A stretch of 64,000 nucleotides of DNA. Source: Sapria himalayana (Eukaryota; Streptophyta; Magnoliopsida; Malpighiales; Rafflesiaceae). Positions 1 to 12,756 of this stretch are shown in pieces. Numbering within the stretch: the stretch's first letter is position 1; the number at the start of each line of letters is the position of its first letter. The notes beneath the pieces are model-generated. The model was not told the origin of the DNA, made no database searches, and saw only the letters and a list, made by a program, of their open reading frames with translations. The position numbers and the translations under genes are program-made. Where the stretch lies: NCBI GenBank assembly GCA_029783825.1, contig JAREIK010003001.1:71001-135000 (forward strand), read 5' to 3'.

Positions 1-1374
1 TTTTCCCATATAAAAATTCAGAGGACAACTCTAGAGCATTCAATTTTACTCTCCACGTTTGTAATCAAAATAAAAGCATGGCAGAAGTGGATCAAAAATT
101 TTATTCCACTATTTATTATTTGGAAAATATGGAAAGAGAGATGAATAGTGATAGAAATAAAAAATATAATCAATTCTTTATCTAAGAAAAAATAGCATAG
201 AAATATCTCTTATAATGAGGAAAATTTATTTAATGATGTTCGTGAGCTCTGGTTGATGATGAATATCAAAAGTGTTATCTTTGAGATGTCATGAAAAATA
301 TCAAAAAAATTAATGATGCTCAGTAAATGATGCTTAATAAATATATCATCTTAAAACTAGTATTAATGACACAAAGGTAAATGCATCATTTTAGGATTTA
401 TAAAAGTCAGCATATAATAATACTTTTGATGTCGCGTCTAATAAGCATCATGTAAGGACATTTTTAATGACTCACACAAGCATTATTGAAAATAGAACTT
501 GAACATTATGCTCTTTGAATTTTTTGATGGAATGTTATGAAATTACAAATTATTAGCAATGTTGAAAAAATCAGATTAGTGACTAAATCAAAAAAAATAC
601 TAGTGAATCATTAGAAAATTATAAGCAATGTTATCAGATTGACGATCAAATCATTATATTTATCAAAAAAAATATCAATAAATACAAACATATAGTATTT
701 AGATTTTATAGATATATCAAAAATATCAATATAATATCAAAAAAATATAAAAATTATTTCAATTTCATAAACTTTTATTTTTACTTATTCATGAACTATG
801 AATGTGATACTAGTAAGAAAACTAATAGAGAATATATCTCACAATTTTAGTAGTCAATCAAGAATTTTTCAATATCTATCTATATTTCATCAAGCAAAAA
901 CTATGTAAAATAAATTTTACAAAATAACTATTTTTTATTATGAAAATTTAATGAGATTTCATAATTTAAAAAAAAATTGTGTGAGTAATTTATAGCTATA
1001 GATTTATTAGAAAATTAAAATATAATCATTACAAAAGGTGTCATTCATTTTTAATTAGTATCATGCTTAATAAATTAGCATTGCTAGAATTATAATTTAT
1101 TATTTACAATTCAATTATAATTTAAAATATATTTAATTTAAATTCAATATATATACAAATATAGTATAGTTAATTAAACTCAGATTAATAAAATTATAAT
1201 GAAACTTCAACTTAATTGAAAGAAAACTTGATTATCCCCTCACATATGTGTAAATCAAAAAGAAACTTCAACTTAATATTATATTATTATTTTATATATT
1301 CAATGTAAAAATGATAATATAGACTATTATGCTATTGGTTTATGTTCATTTATAGCTACTAATAAAATGTGAAT
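1..1374. other. AT-rich non-coding DNA, possible eroded CACTA end
   Basis: No open frame of note is present. Between about 210 and 520 short motifs recur (AATGATGCT, TAATGACAC, GCATCAT) that resemble the subterminal motifs of the CACTA element found at 47104-51637. No terminal CACTA sequence or target duplication was found, so this is only a resemblance. The rest is AT-rich sequence in which I see nothing. Confidence 0.3.
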
Positions 1375-1612
1375 GCTCGCTTCTCCCAGCCCCCAGGTGG
1401 AAAGTATGATGTTTTATAGCTCTAAAGTCATGGGTTCAAATCCCATTGGCCATCAGAAAATCATTTTTTAAGTAGTCATACAATTTGGGCTAGTTCTCTA
1501 AGAATCAATAGGTTTATGTCCAGTGACTAATTGACAGTTGGACTAGTCTGATCAGCAGGTCCAATCAAGACTTCTCATTCATAATTATTAGAAACTATTG
1601 TGTTTCACCATT
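1375..1612 (+). repeat. tRNA-like/SINE-like dispersed repeat, copy 1
   Basis: The stretch GGGTTCAAATCCCATTGG at about 1432-1450 is a good match to a tRNA T-arm, which is the polymerase III B box. A convincing tRNA cloverleaf or A box is not visible upstream, so this is not called a tRNA gene. The downstream body, around GGACTAGTCTGATCAGCAGG, resembles the body of a second copy near 33.75-34.03 kb, which also has a GTTCAAATC box. Two related copies with an internal B box fit a tRNA-derived SINE or a tRNA-like transposon end. Confidence 0.4.
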
Positions 1613-2852
1613 GTTTCTCAAGATGGGGAAAATTGGGAGGTACACAATCAAAAGCACACTAGTGAATAACAAAGCAAATATTTTCTTTTATATAATGTGT
1701 ATTTAGACACATGTTTCAACATTACATGGGAACACATAGGTTCATATAGATTAAAAATTGGTAGCACTAAAAACAAACATAATTCATATGACCATTTAGT
1801 AAGATTTTGTGTATTTTATATGCATAAAATCAAATGGTAGATAGGATTTCTTAATTGGTTTTTAGCATTTTGGCTAAAACTGATTATTTCTATCCTTTTT
1901 TACTCTAATAAAATAAATTTTAAACAAAATTAAAAAAAATCACATAAAGCAATTGATCTAAAAAGAAAAAAAAAATGTCATTTCATGGGAACCATTGTTG
2001 AAAATTGAAATCTAGCATACACAATGTTGAAATTATGCATTGGTTATCAATATATTATATTCGACATCATGAATAATAAAACTAGTCAAATCATAATTAA
2101 TGAATTAGATTAGACATGAGATTTTCATTTTCAAAATTACAAAAAATTATGAAAAAAAATTGTATTCATCTTTGTAAACACTATTAGACCTTGAATTATA
2201 TTTGAATACATATATAATAGGACTAGTATATTTAAACAATATTAAAAAAAAAATCATATTTTACTAATATGACTATTGAAATCAAAAGAAAGTAATTAAA
2301 AAATTCGATAGTTATTCCACCTATTTATTACTTAGTTGCTAGTATGAATTGTATGATTAAAGTTAAAAAAATTCAAAAATATTATAAAATTCATATGTAT
2401 TTTTATGAATTAAACACAAGAAATAAAGAGTAAGACTTATAAATAATTAAAAAATATGTTCAAATATTATTTCAAATATGAAAACAAAACTAAAACTAAA
2501 TATTATAAAAATTGTATTATACTTAAAGGATTGAAAAAATATATAGATGATTTTCTAGTTTTAGAACAAGAAGATTAATCAGATAATTTACATGATAAAA
2601 CCAAAACAAAGTGATGAAAATTAAAATTAGAGAGAGTAATAAAAGACAATCATAATTCAAAATGAGAATGAGAAATATCAGTTGATGTCTAATGAGCATT
2701 AAGTATTCTTTTATTTTATTTTTTCATATTTAAAAAATTTACCAATTTAAAATTTAAGTGTATTCATTTTTATATATTTATTTATTTATATTATAGTTTT
2801 AAATGAAAAATATTTTTAAAATATTAAGTTATTCTTTTTAAAAATTTCATAT

Positions 2853-2860
<8 letters not shown>
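1613..2860. other. AT-rich spacer
   Basis: This is low-complexity AT-rich sequence without a supportable gene, RNA or element boundary. Confidence 0.5.

Positions 2861-2910
<50 letters not shown>
2861..2910. repeat. (TA)n microsatellite
   Basis: This is an essentially uninterrupted TA dinucleotide run of about 50 bp, directly before the first GC-rich hAT terminal block. Confidence 0.9.
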
Positions 2911-2915
<5 letters not shown>

Positions 2916-2929
2916 CAATGTATGCAATA

Positions 2930-3613
2930 TTAAAGGTGAAAAATGAGATGAGCAACCTAGGTGCAACCTAGACTCAACATACTATGAGTCATGCCTAGTA
3001 GTTGTGTGTGTTATGTCGAGCCTGACAATTAGGCCCACATGCCAAAATTTAGTCAGCACGACATGGAACAGCCCAAAACAATGACGCAAGCAGGTCAAAC
3101 CCATTCCACTTTCAATTTTAGCACGTGTAAGCCATGCATGCAAAAATATTAAATGCCCAGATTAGAGGCGCGTGCACCTCATGCCCCCCTAATTTGGCAT
3201 GCATGCCTCATTGGCAGACTCATGTATAATAAAAATTTTATGTATCAAACGAGTCGGGCTGGCCCAGCATGCTACAGAGCTTGGAATATGGACACAGCAC
3301 GCCAGCCCATGCATCGAGCGATGCTAGATGGGGGGACAACACACAACACCCGATGGGCGATGGCAGCGCAATGCCAAAACCCTAGATTTTTAAAAATTGA
3401 TTGACCCAACTCGAACCAGCTGACCCAAACCGAGCCAAACCAGCCAGAACCTGGGCAGATTTCAAGCCACGGGCTCATGCTGGGCTTGCCCTCCAAGGAA
3501 TCGTTCCGTGACAAGCACGGCATGGTATTGTAGGGTGTCGTGCCTAGCACGGCAAACAGCCCGGTTGGGCCTGAAAACCCTGGGCCAATCGTCCCAACCC
3601 GTTTCCACCTCTA
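2930..3613. mobile_element. GC-rich hAT-family terminal block
   Basis: This GC-rich island is sharply different from the surrounding AT-rich DNA. It is built from imperfect palindromic words such as GGCACGG, CATGCC and GGCCCA. The right edge reads CCCGTTTCCACCTCTA, a variant of the family terminus GACACCTCTA. The left edge, near TAAAGGTGAAAAATGAG, is weak. It belongs to the same family as the MITE at 44022-44510, whose ends are proven by an 8-bp target duplication. Short ORFs here on both strands are incidental to the GC-rich composition. Confidence 0.55.
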
Positions 3614-3719
3614 AAAAAATTTTAACAATGACATATTTATGTTCGTCCATATACACTTTTATATTTTACATTACACTTAGATATATATACAACATAAGTT
3701 ATGTATTTAATCTATATAT

Positions 3720-4390
3720 ATAATACTTATATTTTGATCACATGGCTATTGAAGATCAGGTCGAAGAAGTAAAAAATATATATAATAAAATACATGCCTA
3801 ATTATATTAACTAACTAGAATTAAAAAAATAAAATTTATAAATAATTATAAAACTCATTTAAATATTATAAAAATAAATATTATAATTTTAACGAGCCTC
3901 TAAATATATAAAAATTAATATCGTATTCGAAGATAATTATTTTTTTATTCAATTAATAAAAAATAAATAATAAAATAGTCTATCGAATAAGTTTGAGCTA
4001 TCAATTAAGTGGTCATATAGCTAGTGATATGGAAAACTTTGATATTTGAGTTTATAAAAATTAAATGAATCCACATTTTTTTATATTACTTAAAAATTAA
4101 AATAATATATAATATATTAATCCTTCAAGTATTATGTGTCTAACATAGCATAAGAATCATATTTTTATGTTTGTAAATATGAGTTTAGATTGAAATACTA
4201 GATTATAATTAAATATTATAAAAAATATGTCGTGTTTAAAAGATTTAGATGATGCATCATGCAAGGATCTTCAAAATCAAATTTTAATACTACGACTAGA
4301 TATAAATAATTGTGTACACAATAAAACATAGAGTTTTAAAGATTTAAACCAGTCAGAATAATAATTAGTCGATAATTCTTTATTTCATAT
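3720..4390 (+). pseudogene. hAT transposase C-terminal remnant
   Basis: The sequence parallels the 3' third of the better preserved plus-strand hAT pseudogene at 17050-19130. Near 4035 the plus strand reads FDI followed by YKN, MNPHFFILLKN and PSSIM, with stops between. This matches the layout of the hAT dimerisation region (FDIL-WWK ... P-LS-MARDI ... VAS-S-FS). Several stops and frameshifts make it non-functional. It is flanked by GC-rich terminal blocks of the same family. Confidence 0.5.
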
Positions 4391-4639
4391 CACTTTATAA
4401 TTTTCCCAATTACTATCCTTTTTATTTTTTATTTCATTTTCAAAGATTATGTTAGATTTTATTTTGCAAATGTAATAATGTGTATGTTAGTTATTTATAT
4501 TATTATATAATATTTTTTAATGTATGTTTGTTATAATTTTAATTTTAAATTAAACAATTTGTTTTATTGTCATTTATCTAATGTATATTTTTTAATAATT
4601 TCAAATTTTATATTTATAATTAATTATATTTTTTGATAC

Positions 4640-4644
<5 letters not shown>

Positions 4645-4695
<51 letters not shown>
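4645..4695. repeat. (TA)n microsatellite
   Basis: This is a TA dinucleotide run with a single G interruption. It lies at the left edge of the next GC-rich hAT block. Confidence 0.9.
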
Positions 4696-4699
4696 AATA

Positions 4700-5247
4700 T
4701 ATAAAATGCATATTGTAGTGCACTGCCACTACCACTGAGCATTACAGACTACAGTCATGCAGCGCAGCATAATGCAACTACAAGTCCAGGGGCATGATCT
4801 GGGACATGAGACCTTTGGACTAGCCAGGCCAAGAGCTCTAGGGCCTAGACTAGCCCTAGCCAGGTGTCACAGACTTAGTCTAGAAGCGTGAACTACAGCA
4901 CTAGGGCCATGTTCCCTGTGGACTACCCATGGCACCTGGCTTGCCTGATTCAGATCTTGGCTAGTGGCGGATAAACTGTGTTGCACCCAACTAGTCAAGT
5001 TTAGGAGCGTGTAAGGCTAGGCATGAACCAGGCCAATGGGCTGTTCATGCCAGTGTGGCTCGGAATAACCCAACCTGGCACGACAGGCACACATCAGTTT
5101 GAAATCGAACCTGCATGTCATGGTGGGCCACACTTATATTCAGCCATGCTGGCATGGCACTGCACAGCTGTTAAACCATGTATGCGTACCATAGCACATG
5201 GCACCGCACTGCACGGCACGGAATGGCACAACCATTTGTCACCTCTA
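4700..5247. mobile_element. GC-rich hAT-family terminal block
   Basis: The block ends with CATTTGTCACCTCTA, the family right terminus. The left boundary is unclear. The interior has a variant composition (CTAG and GCCAG words) shared with the block at 32561-33000, which suggests a subfamily. The ORFs here are incidental. Confidence 0.5.
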
Positions 5248-5858
5248 CATTCATACAATATTAAAGTAAAAAAAAAAAAGATAAAAACAAAAAATATGAA
5301 TATAAATGTATACATTTTGTATTTTTTATTATATACTGACTGCTAGTCTATAAAGGAGAGCTGTCATCTTATTTGTTTTCCTTTTTTCTCTTTGTACAAA
5401 TATCATGGAATTAATAAATGTGATGATATATTTTCTCATTTCTAACTTAAATAATAATAAAATAACAATTTTATCAACACATTTTTGAATGATCATGATC
5501 AAAATTATGAATTTTTAATTTCTAAACAATATGATAATTTCACAAATTGTCACACAAATTTAGCTCAGGTTTATATGTTCTTCCAAATTTTTTAGTAAAG
5601 TATATTAAGTTTTATTTTGTTTCATTAGTTTATTTTATTTTTTTTAATGTTGGTCTATATAAGATCACTCGACATGTAGGTTGCACCAATTTGAATATAT
5701 ATATATATATATCTGATCGTACCTTTCAGGTTTTCAAGCCAATAAAAAAAATATTTCTTTTCTCTTTTTACTCGCTCCTTTCTTGAAACCCTGACAAAAA
5801 TTAATATGGTCTCGGGGGGAAGTGTAGGTGATAGTGAGTGGTGAATGATGACTACAAG
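5248..5858. other. AT-rich spacer
   Basis: This is AT-rich DNA with a short TA run near 5695. I see no gene. Confidence 0.5.
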
Positions 5859-6150
5859 TGGAAAGTGGAGCGGGTGGCCCGGTGCATAGCCCGAGGCACA
5901 ATCTGAGTGAGTTATGCCTGGCCCAGCAAGGCACGGTCCAGAACTGTGCATGGACACAAGCCATGCCGGCTTGAGGCACACCTTATGTCATGTTGGGCCA
6001 TGAGGTGCCGGGACTCGGGCCAGGCCAAGCACGACCATGCTGCCTGGCAAGTAGGCATTGTCTGGAGGCACGAATACCTACCGTAACTCAAAACTCAAGC
6101 CAGGTTTCGGGCACGGACCAATTGGACCGTGCCCGATAAGCCCAGTTTTA
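5859..6150 (+). mobile_element. 5' GC-rich end of a plus-strand hAT remnant
   Basis: GC-rich, CATGCC/GGCACG-rich sequence precedes a CT-rich leader and then plus-strand transposase remnants. This is the same order as in the element at 10864-12748. The outer terminus is not clear, so the boundary is approximate. Confidence 0.45.
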
Positions 6151-6560
6151 AAAAAAAGTTTGCACCACATTGTACACGTGGTGGGTTTTGGTAATAAACC
6201 CGCAACATGGTTGGCTAAGGGCGTCCGCGTGGCATAGTACAGGTGCACATGGACATCTACCGGATTTCTGCCCTATTTAATTAATAAAAAAAATCAAAAA
6301 ATAAAAAAATATATATATATATTTTTTTAATTTCTTTATATATAGAATATTTCATTCTTCTCTCTCTCTCAACTCTCAAGTCTCAACTCTCACTCTCCAC
6401 TCTATCTCTCTCTCTCTCATCTCGTCTATCATCTCGATTCGATTTCGGGTTCACTCCCGGATGCGAACTGCAATGTGGTTTCGGCAGAAAAATGAAGTGT
6501 GGTGCAAGAGCGGGACTTTGGCTTTTTTCTATTCTATCCTATTCTAAAACATGTCTTATT
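6151..6560 (+). other. CT-rich hAT leader, plus orientation
   Basis: The segment has the words CTGCCCTATTTAATTA, a T/A run and then a (CT)n-rich tract at about 6355-6420. The same order occurs at 16590-16960, and in reverse complement at 12757-13010 and 19764-20476. It lies between the GC-rich end and the transposase remnant, so it is probably the element's 5' untranslated leader. Confidence 0.5.
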
Positions 6561-6599
6561 TTTAAAATTTTTATTTAATTTTAAAATTTTATTAATATT

Positions 6600-7745
6600 A
6601 AATAATTTATAATTTAAAAATTAGAATATAATTCAAGTAAAAAAAATTAAAAAAATGACAAATAATAAATTTAATGATAATAAAATTAATATCAAAGTAT
6701 ACATAAATAATATTAATAATAATAATCCTACGAAAATATTTAAGATAGAAACCATATTTTCTCACATTGCATCGACTCAAATTCAAACATTTTAAAAATT
6801 TAAAACCAAAATAACATATGTAATTTGGACTCACTTTAATATAGTATAAAATAAAAAAAAAATATTAATGAAGAATCACCACAATGTACAAATTATAAGA
6901 AAATATATACTTGTAGGAGTGCATGTGTGACTGTACACCTAAAGAGAAATGCCGATCATTGAAACCAAAAAATATGATACATTAGATCCTAGATAAACTC
7001 AACTAAATGATAAAATTTTTGAGGCTTGATCTAGTTGAGCTTCTTTGTTTACAACATATATATACCATAATAAGTTAAAAAGGGAAGATTGGAACCTAGG
7101 CAAAATTAACACGATAAGACTTCTAATTAGATTTTCGGAGGATCTAAGAATAATTAGTATTATGCAGACATATTTTTAGTCTACATATCATAAAATTTTA
7201 GGTTCACATGTAAAAATAATATACTAAATTATTATAAGTTAAAAAATAAATAATAAATTTTGACAATATATTTGTGTAGTATTTGTGATGCCTAATATCT
7301 AGACTAGTCACAATGATGCATTTTTTATATGTCTCATCATCTATTATGTAGATTCTAAATAAACATTAAAATAAAAATTTATTAGGATTGTCAGATATTC
7401 TATATCCTCATGATAATCTGATCATATATAAGTATAATAAAAATCATTAGAAAATATAATATTTAAAATAAAATATATAATATCATATTTGATAATACAT
7501 CTAACAATAAAGTAGTCATTAATATATTTGTTAAGACTATTAGAGATGATTTATTAAGAAAAATTTTTTATATTAGATACATGTATCACATCATTAACCT
7601 AATAATACAAGTAAAGATGAAGATTATTTTCCCAACTTTAAAAAAAATACATAACTCACTAAAATATTTGTAGAGACCAAGCAGATAACAAAGATTTATT
7701 AGTCTCTGTTTATCTGCAAATCTAAAAAAATTTGCAGATACCTAA
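6600..7745 (+). pseudogene. hAT transposase N-terminal remnant
   Basis: Homologous stretches occur at 11850-12560 and 17230-18030 in the same orientation, and at 9900-10850, 13290-13690 and 15900-16550 in the opposite one. Shared markers include GGACTCACTTTAATATA, ATTAGATCCTA and CTAGACTAGTCA. Near 6825 the frame reads WTHF, which fits the start of a BED-type zinc finger; the region rich in short N-terminal hAT motifs follows. There are many stops. It is cut off at about 7745, where a GC-rich hAT end begins. Confidence 0.5.
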
Positions 7746-7765
7746 TTTAGAGTAATATGTTGGAT

Positions 7766-8418
7766 ATAAAAGTGTCAAATGAATCGGGTCGTATAAAGCC
7801 AGCCAATTTTTAGGTGGCTCAATCAAGTCACCATGTCGTGCCTGGGATGACACAGTTTCAACATAGCTAGCCCAACACAGCCCATCGGCCTGGCTATTTA
7901 GTTTTTTGGGTTAGGTCATGACTAAACAGGTGGGATCTGGCCCATTGAAGTTGTGTTTAAGTAAAGTTATCAAACGGGTCAGGTCAACTCGACATGAAGC
8001 TCGACACGGCATGCTACAATGTCATGCCTGCCGCACCCTCGGCACGAGTAGTTTCATGTCATGCCGAGCAAAAGGTTTTCAGCCCACATTTTGCCAAGCA
8101 TGGCACGGGTTCCTAGCACATAAGCATGGCACGCCAGCCCACGCAGCAAGCGATGCCCGATGAGGGAATGACATGCTGACACTGCTGATCAAGGTTCAAC
8201 ACGCCTGATGGAAGATGGTGACATTTTTGCTGAAACCCTAATTTTTTAAAAATTTAATTGACCCGAACCGAACTAGCTAACCCTAACTGGGCGGGACTGG
8301 GCTACGGGCTCGTGCTGGCCCTGCCCTACAAAAAAACATGTTATACCTGGCACGGCAAGCAAAACTGGTTAGGCCTAAAAAACTAGGTCAAGCCAACTTG
8401 GTCCATTTGACACCTCTA
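7766..8418. mobile_element. Two adjoining or nested hAT terminal blocks
   Basis: One left terminus reads TAAAAGTGTCAAATGAATCG at about 7767. A second, TAAAGTTATCAAACGGGTC, begins at 7962. The right terminus CCATTTGACACCTCTA ends at 8418. The simplest reading is a MITE (7962-8418) inserted in or next to another terminal block. A convincing 8-bp target duplication was not found, so the exact boundaries are uncertain. Confidence 0.5.
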
Positions 8419-8479
8419 GATTTGGGCTGGGTTTGGTCGTTTGGGCCATATTAGGGTCTGGTTTGGCCTGTTTAAAAAA

Positions 8480-10850
8480 TTTTAAATCCAAAATTCAAAA
8501 TTATTTAAAAATTTAAATTTTAATTATTTAATACTTAAATAATATAGTTAAATTAAAATAAAATATTAATTATTTAATTTTTAATTTATTATATTAAATA
8601 AAACATAAAATATAAGCAACTAAAAATTAAAAACTAACAGCATCAGAATTAATAAAACTAAAGCATTAATACAAACAAATGCAAATCACAAAAAAAAACA
8701 AGTGTCTAAATCAAGCCTTAGCAAAATAATAAAAAAATAAATAAAGACAATATCAATCCAAAAAAGATAAATAAAAAAGAAAAATATCATCAGTAGACAG
8801 CATATGATCAATAATAATATCAGTATCAGTGTGTCAATAATAGTAGACCGTATGAAGTAAAGTCGGCTCAGGCACTCAGCTCAATCATCAATATATCAAT
8901 CTCATTCTCATATCAGTCATCAATCAACATTAATATCTTACGGATCATCATCAATAACTAATTCCTCCGATTTTGCTGCAACCCTTGTACGATCTTGGAT
9001 ACACAATCTTATTCAACAATCCTTCATGCATGTTAATGTCTCAACAATATCTAGTCATAATCTAGATCTCCTATCTAAAATCACATTCACTACAACAGAA
9101 AAATCAAACTTCAATAATATATTTGACAACGAATGAGTCAATAGATTCCGTGACATCTTAGATAACATAGGATAGGTAGACACATAATTTCCACCACTAT
9201 AAAATATCAAAATCCTTATTATCGGAATGTGATAGGATTAATAAGTAATCGGCATCTAAATACCAAGACAACTCACTCTTATTTGATAGTTCACCCTGTC
9301 ATTTCCCCCATGCTACCTGAATAGAAAATCATCTCCAAATATGATATTCACGTCCATACTCATAGCATTGCTGCAACTACTATCATACCTAATATTGTAG
9401 TATGTAAAAGAACTCAATCAACTTATCGTGAATAAATCCTTCAGGTTGGTCTTCCTGATTCATGCACGAAATTATTTATATCATAATATTCTCTACTCTT
9501 TTCACCTTAACCTTAAGATCCATGTAGGCAACCAGATAATAAAGAGATATAATGATTGACCAATACTTTAAGTACTTGGTCTCCATCTCTATAACCATAT
9601 CGCTAAGTATCCGGTCATCTCTAAATTTCCTAAAGATAATACTAATATTACATATGCACATGAGTATAATACAAGTCATGAATGTATAAACTAATGAACA
9701 CATGTTCGTCGTGTTATAAAAAAGTATCAAGAATTTTATAAATAAAATTCATATAAACTAATCGGTGTCATCAATAATAAATTCATCACTTTTAATATTA
9801 ACGTAGTCGAATATCACGTGTTCGTATTCAACACGTGACCCTAACATAAAGTATGTGTAATTTCAATGATGTCTCACATCCGATTAGAATTTCTTCTTCT
9901 TTAAATCCGCAAACAAACAGAGAATACTAAATTCATGTTATCCACAAGACATACGAAAAAATTTTAGTGAGTTAAGTATATTATCTAAAGTGAGGGAAAT
10001 AACTATCATTCTCACTTTTACTATGAAGTTAACATGACACGTGCATCTAACGTAAAAAATCTCTCCTAATGGTCTATCTCTAATAGTCCTAACAAATATT
10101 TTAATGATTATTTCATTATTAGATATATTAACGAATGTGATACTACATATTTTATTTTAAATTTTATATTTTCTAAAAATTTTCATTTACTCATAAATAA
10201 CTAAGCCATAATGAGAATTGAGAATCTTTGAGAATCTTAATATTTTTTTATTTAGTGTCTATTTAGAATCTACATAGTGAATGGTGATACATGCATAAGA
10301 TATATCATCATGACTAGTCTAGATATTGGACTTCACGAATATCACTCCACTATAATCTCTATATTCATTCATCATTATTATTTTTATGTTATAATATTTT
10401 TGTAAGTCATTCCTAGAATGTAGACCTAAGAATCCTACGATATGTAAGCTGAAAAAAAAATATGTATAAAACTGACTAACCTTGGATGCTCGAAAAACTT
10501 AATCGGAAGACTCGTCATAGTGATCAGTTTAGTCATGTCTCTTCTTCTTAACTCATTGAGGTAGATGAATAGGGTCAACATTAAGATTGTATTAGATCCA
10601 GTCTCAAAGAACTCATCACTGAGTTAGATTTGCCTAAAATTTAATACATCATGTTTTTTGGTACATAGTTCCGCATGTATTTCAAAGTGCACAGTCTCGG
10701 ACAAACTCTTAAAGCTAAATTTTTTTATAATATTTATATTGTGTCGATTCTTCTTCGGCACCATTAATATTTTTTTTGTTGAACTATATTAAAGTGAGTC
10801 CAAATTATTAATATTCTTCTAATATTTTATTTTTTAGATGTTTGGATCAA
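8480..10850 (-). pseudogene. Degraded hAT transposase gene, minus strand
   Basis: This copy of about 2.3 kb is collinear with the minus-strand copy at 14540-16550 and is the reverse complement of the copy at 17050-19130. At 9476-9730 the minus strand keeps an open stretch containing MVIEMETKYLKYW and LYYLVAYMDLKVKV. This fits the hAT block MxxKFxKYW ... LDPRxKL just before the dimerisation region. The BED-finger side lies near 10830 (WTHF-like) and the 3' side near 8900. Stops are frequent. The 5' leader continues at 12757 and is interrupted by the insertion at 10864-12748. Confidence 0.6.
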
Positions 10851-10863
10851 TGCAACCAAAGTT

Positions 10864-12748
10864 TGATATCAAACGGGGCGGGTCGGCCTGGCCCAGCCTG
10901 AGGTACGGCATGATTTGACCAGGCTTGTTAACATCACGACTAGTGTCGTGTCTTGTCGTGGCTAACCAGGCCACATGTAGGGCCAAGCATGGCCCGGTAC
11001 CGAGGTCCATGGGCATGGTATCTCTGCATAAGAAGAGATACGCCCTGACCCACCCAGCCCGACGCCCCCAACCCAAACCGACTACCCGAGGCCTGACATA
11101 TTTGAAAGTTCCGTCAAGCCCAAAACCCAACCCACACTCTTTTTTGATCCGAGTCCAAAGCTCAATTCAATGAATCCTTTCCATTTCAGAAGCTTTTTCG
11201 AGTCAGTCCAATGGTTGAACCGACCCAAAAGGTAAAAAAATATTAAATTAAATTCAATCTAAGCCGTTGGTTTCACATCCAACAACTATGAGGTAGAATC
11301 CGACATCACTAAAGATTCTGCCCATTTTATAATTATTAAAATTTTAAAAAATAAAAAAAAATATTTTTTTTTTAAAATCTTTTAGAAATCGATAAAATCC
11401 CCCCTCCCCACTCTAAGATTTATAGTTTTTAAAAATATAAATCTTCTCTTGTCTTGGCTCTTGCTCCACTCTCTCTCTCTCTTAAATTTTCTCTCAGGAT
11501 TTTAAATTTTGGCCTTCGCAACTCAGCTTTAGATTTGTGGTGCACATACGGTGCAGATATAAAAAAACTAAAATTTACGCATTTTAGTTTACAAGTATTT
11601 TATATTTTTTTATTTATTTTTTTAAAGTTTAATGTTTTAAATTTTAAAAGTTATTCTCTTGTCTAGTCTCTCTCTCTCTACTCTCTAGTCAAAGAAAATT
11701 AAAAAAAAAGATAAATAATAATTTAAATAATAAAAATAAAATGAATTTAAATTTTAAAAATAAAAATCTTATGAAAAAGTCAAGGCTGCTGAAACTTTAA
11801 TTCCTCCAGTCACCTCGACCTAAACATCTAAAAAATAAAAAATTAGAAAGATTTCAATAATTTGGACTCACTTTAATATAATAAAATAAAAAAATTTTAG
11901 AAGTGCCAAAGAAGAATCGGCACAGTGCAAATATTATAAAAAAATTTTAAGTTATAAGAATTTGTATAGAAATGTGAACCTTAAGAGACATGTTGAATTA
12001 TACAACAAAAAATATTGTGCATTAGATCCTAAGTAAATCTTACTCAATGGTGAATTTTTTGATGCTAAATCTAGTTAAATCTTAAAATTTACCTCCTTCA
12101 TATGCCATGAGTTGGGAAGAGAAAGCATGACCAAACTGATCACCATGATTAGTCTTCCAATTAGATTTTTTAAAAATTCAAGTTAATCATTATCATGTAG
12201 ACATATTTTCAGCCTGTATATCATAAGATTCCTATGTCTATATCTGAGAATGACATACTAAAATATTATAAGTTAGAAAAATAAATAATAATTTATAAAT
12301 TTAAGGAATATAGTGAAATGGTGTCCGTAATATCCAATATTTAGACTAATCACAATGATGCATTTTATTCATGCCTCACCGCCCACTATGTAAATTCAAA
12401 ATAAAATATAAATAAAAAAATTTTAGGATTCTCTAATATTCTCTATCATCATGATGATCTTGTCATTTTTGAGTACACGATGAAAATCTTTAGATAATAT
12501 AAAATTCAAAATAAAATTTTTAGTATCATATTTGATAATATTATACAATATCAATAATTATATATATAATTTTATAATTTATATAATTAAAATAAAAATT
12601 AAAACAATAAAAAATTAAAAAAAAAATTAAAATATTTCATGGACCGTACGGCCAGCCCAGGCACCAAGCGGACCAAGGCCGGCACGGCACGGCCGTGCTC
12701 TCAAAAAATGGGCCAGGGCGGCCCTGCCCGTCCCGTTTGACACCTCTA
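10864..12748 (+). mobile_element. Internally deleted hAT element with near-perfect target duplication
   Basis: The left end is TGATATCAAACGGGG and the right end is CCCGTTTGACACCTCTA, so the termini are inverted. The flanking 8-mers are CCAAAGTT (10856-10863) and CCCAAGTT (12749-12756), a 7/8 match typical of hAT target duplications. The order inside is GC-rich 5' end (to about 11170), leader with CT runs (about 11180-11690), transposase N-terminal remnant (11720-12560) and GC-rich 3' end (12640-12748). The C-terminal half is missing. It sits in the 5' leader of an opposite-strand relative. The ORF at 11454-11666 falls in the leader and is not considered real. Confidence 0.7.
11850..12560 (+). 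pseudogene. hAT transposase N-terminal remnant inside the element at 10864-12748
   Basis: It is aligned by eye with 6830-7500 and 17240-18000, sharing GGACTCACTTTAATATA, ATTAGATCCTA and ACTAATCACAATGATG. Many stops are present in all frames, and the downstream catalytic and dimerisation parts are deleted. Confidence 0.5.
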
Positions 12749-12756
12749 CCCAAGTT

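Noticed and set aside
1425..1455. tRNA gene
   Set aside because: Only the T-arm-like B box is convincing; no cloverleaf could be drawn with the upstream sequence.
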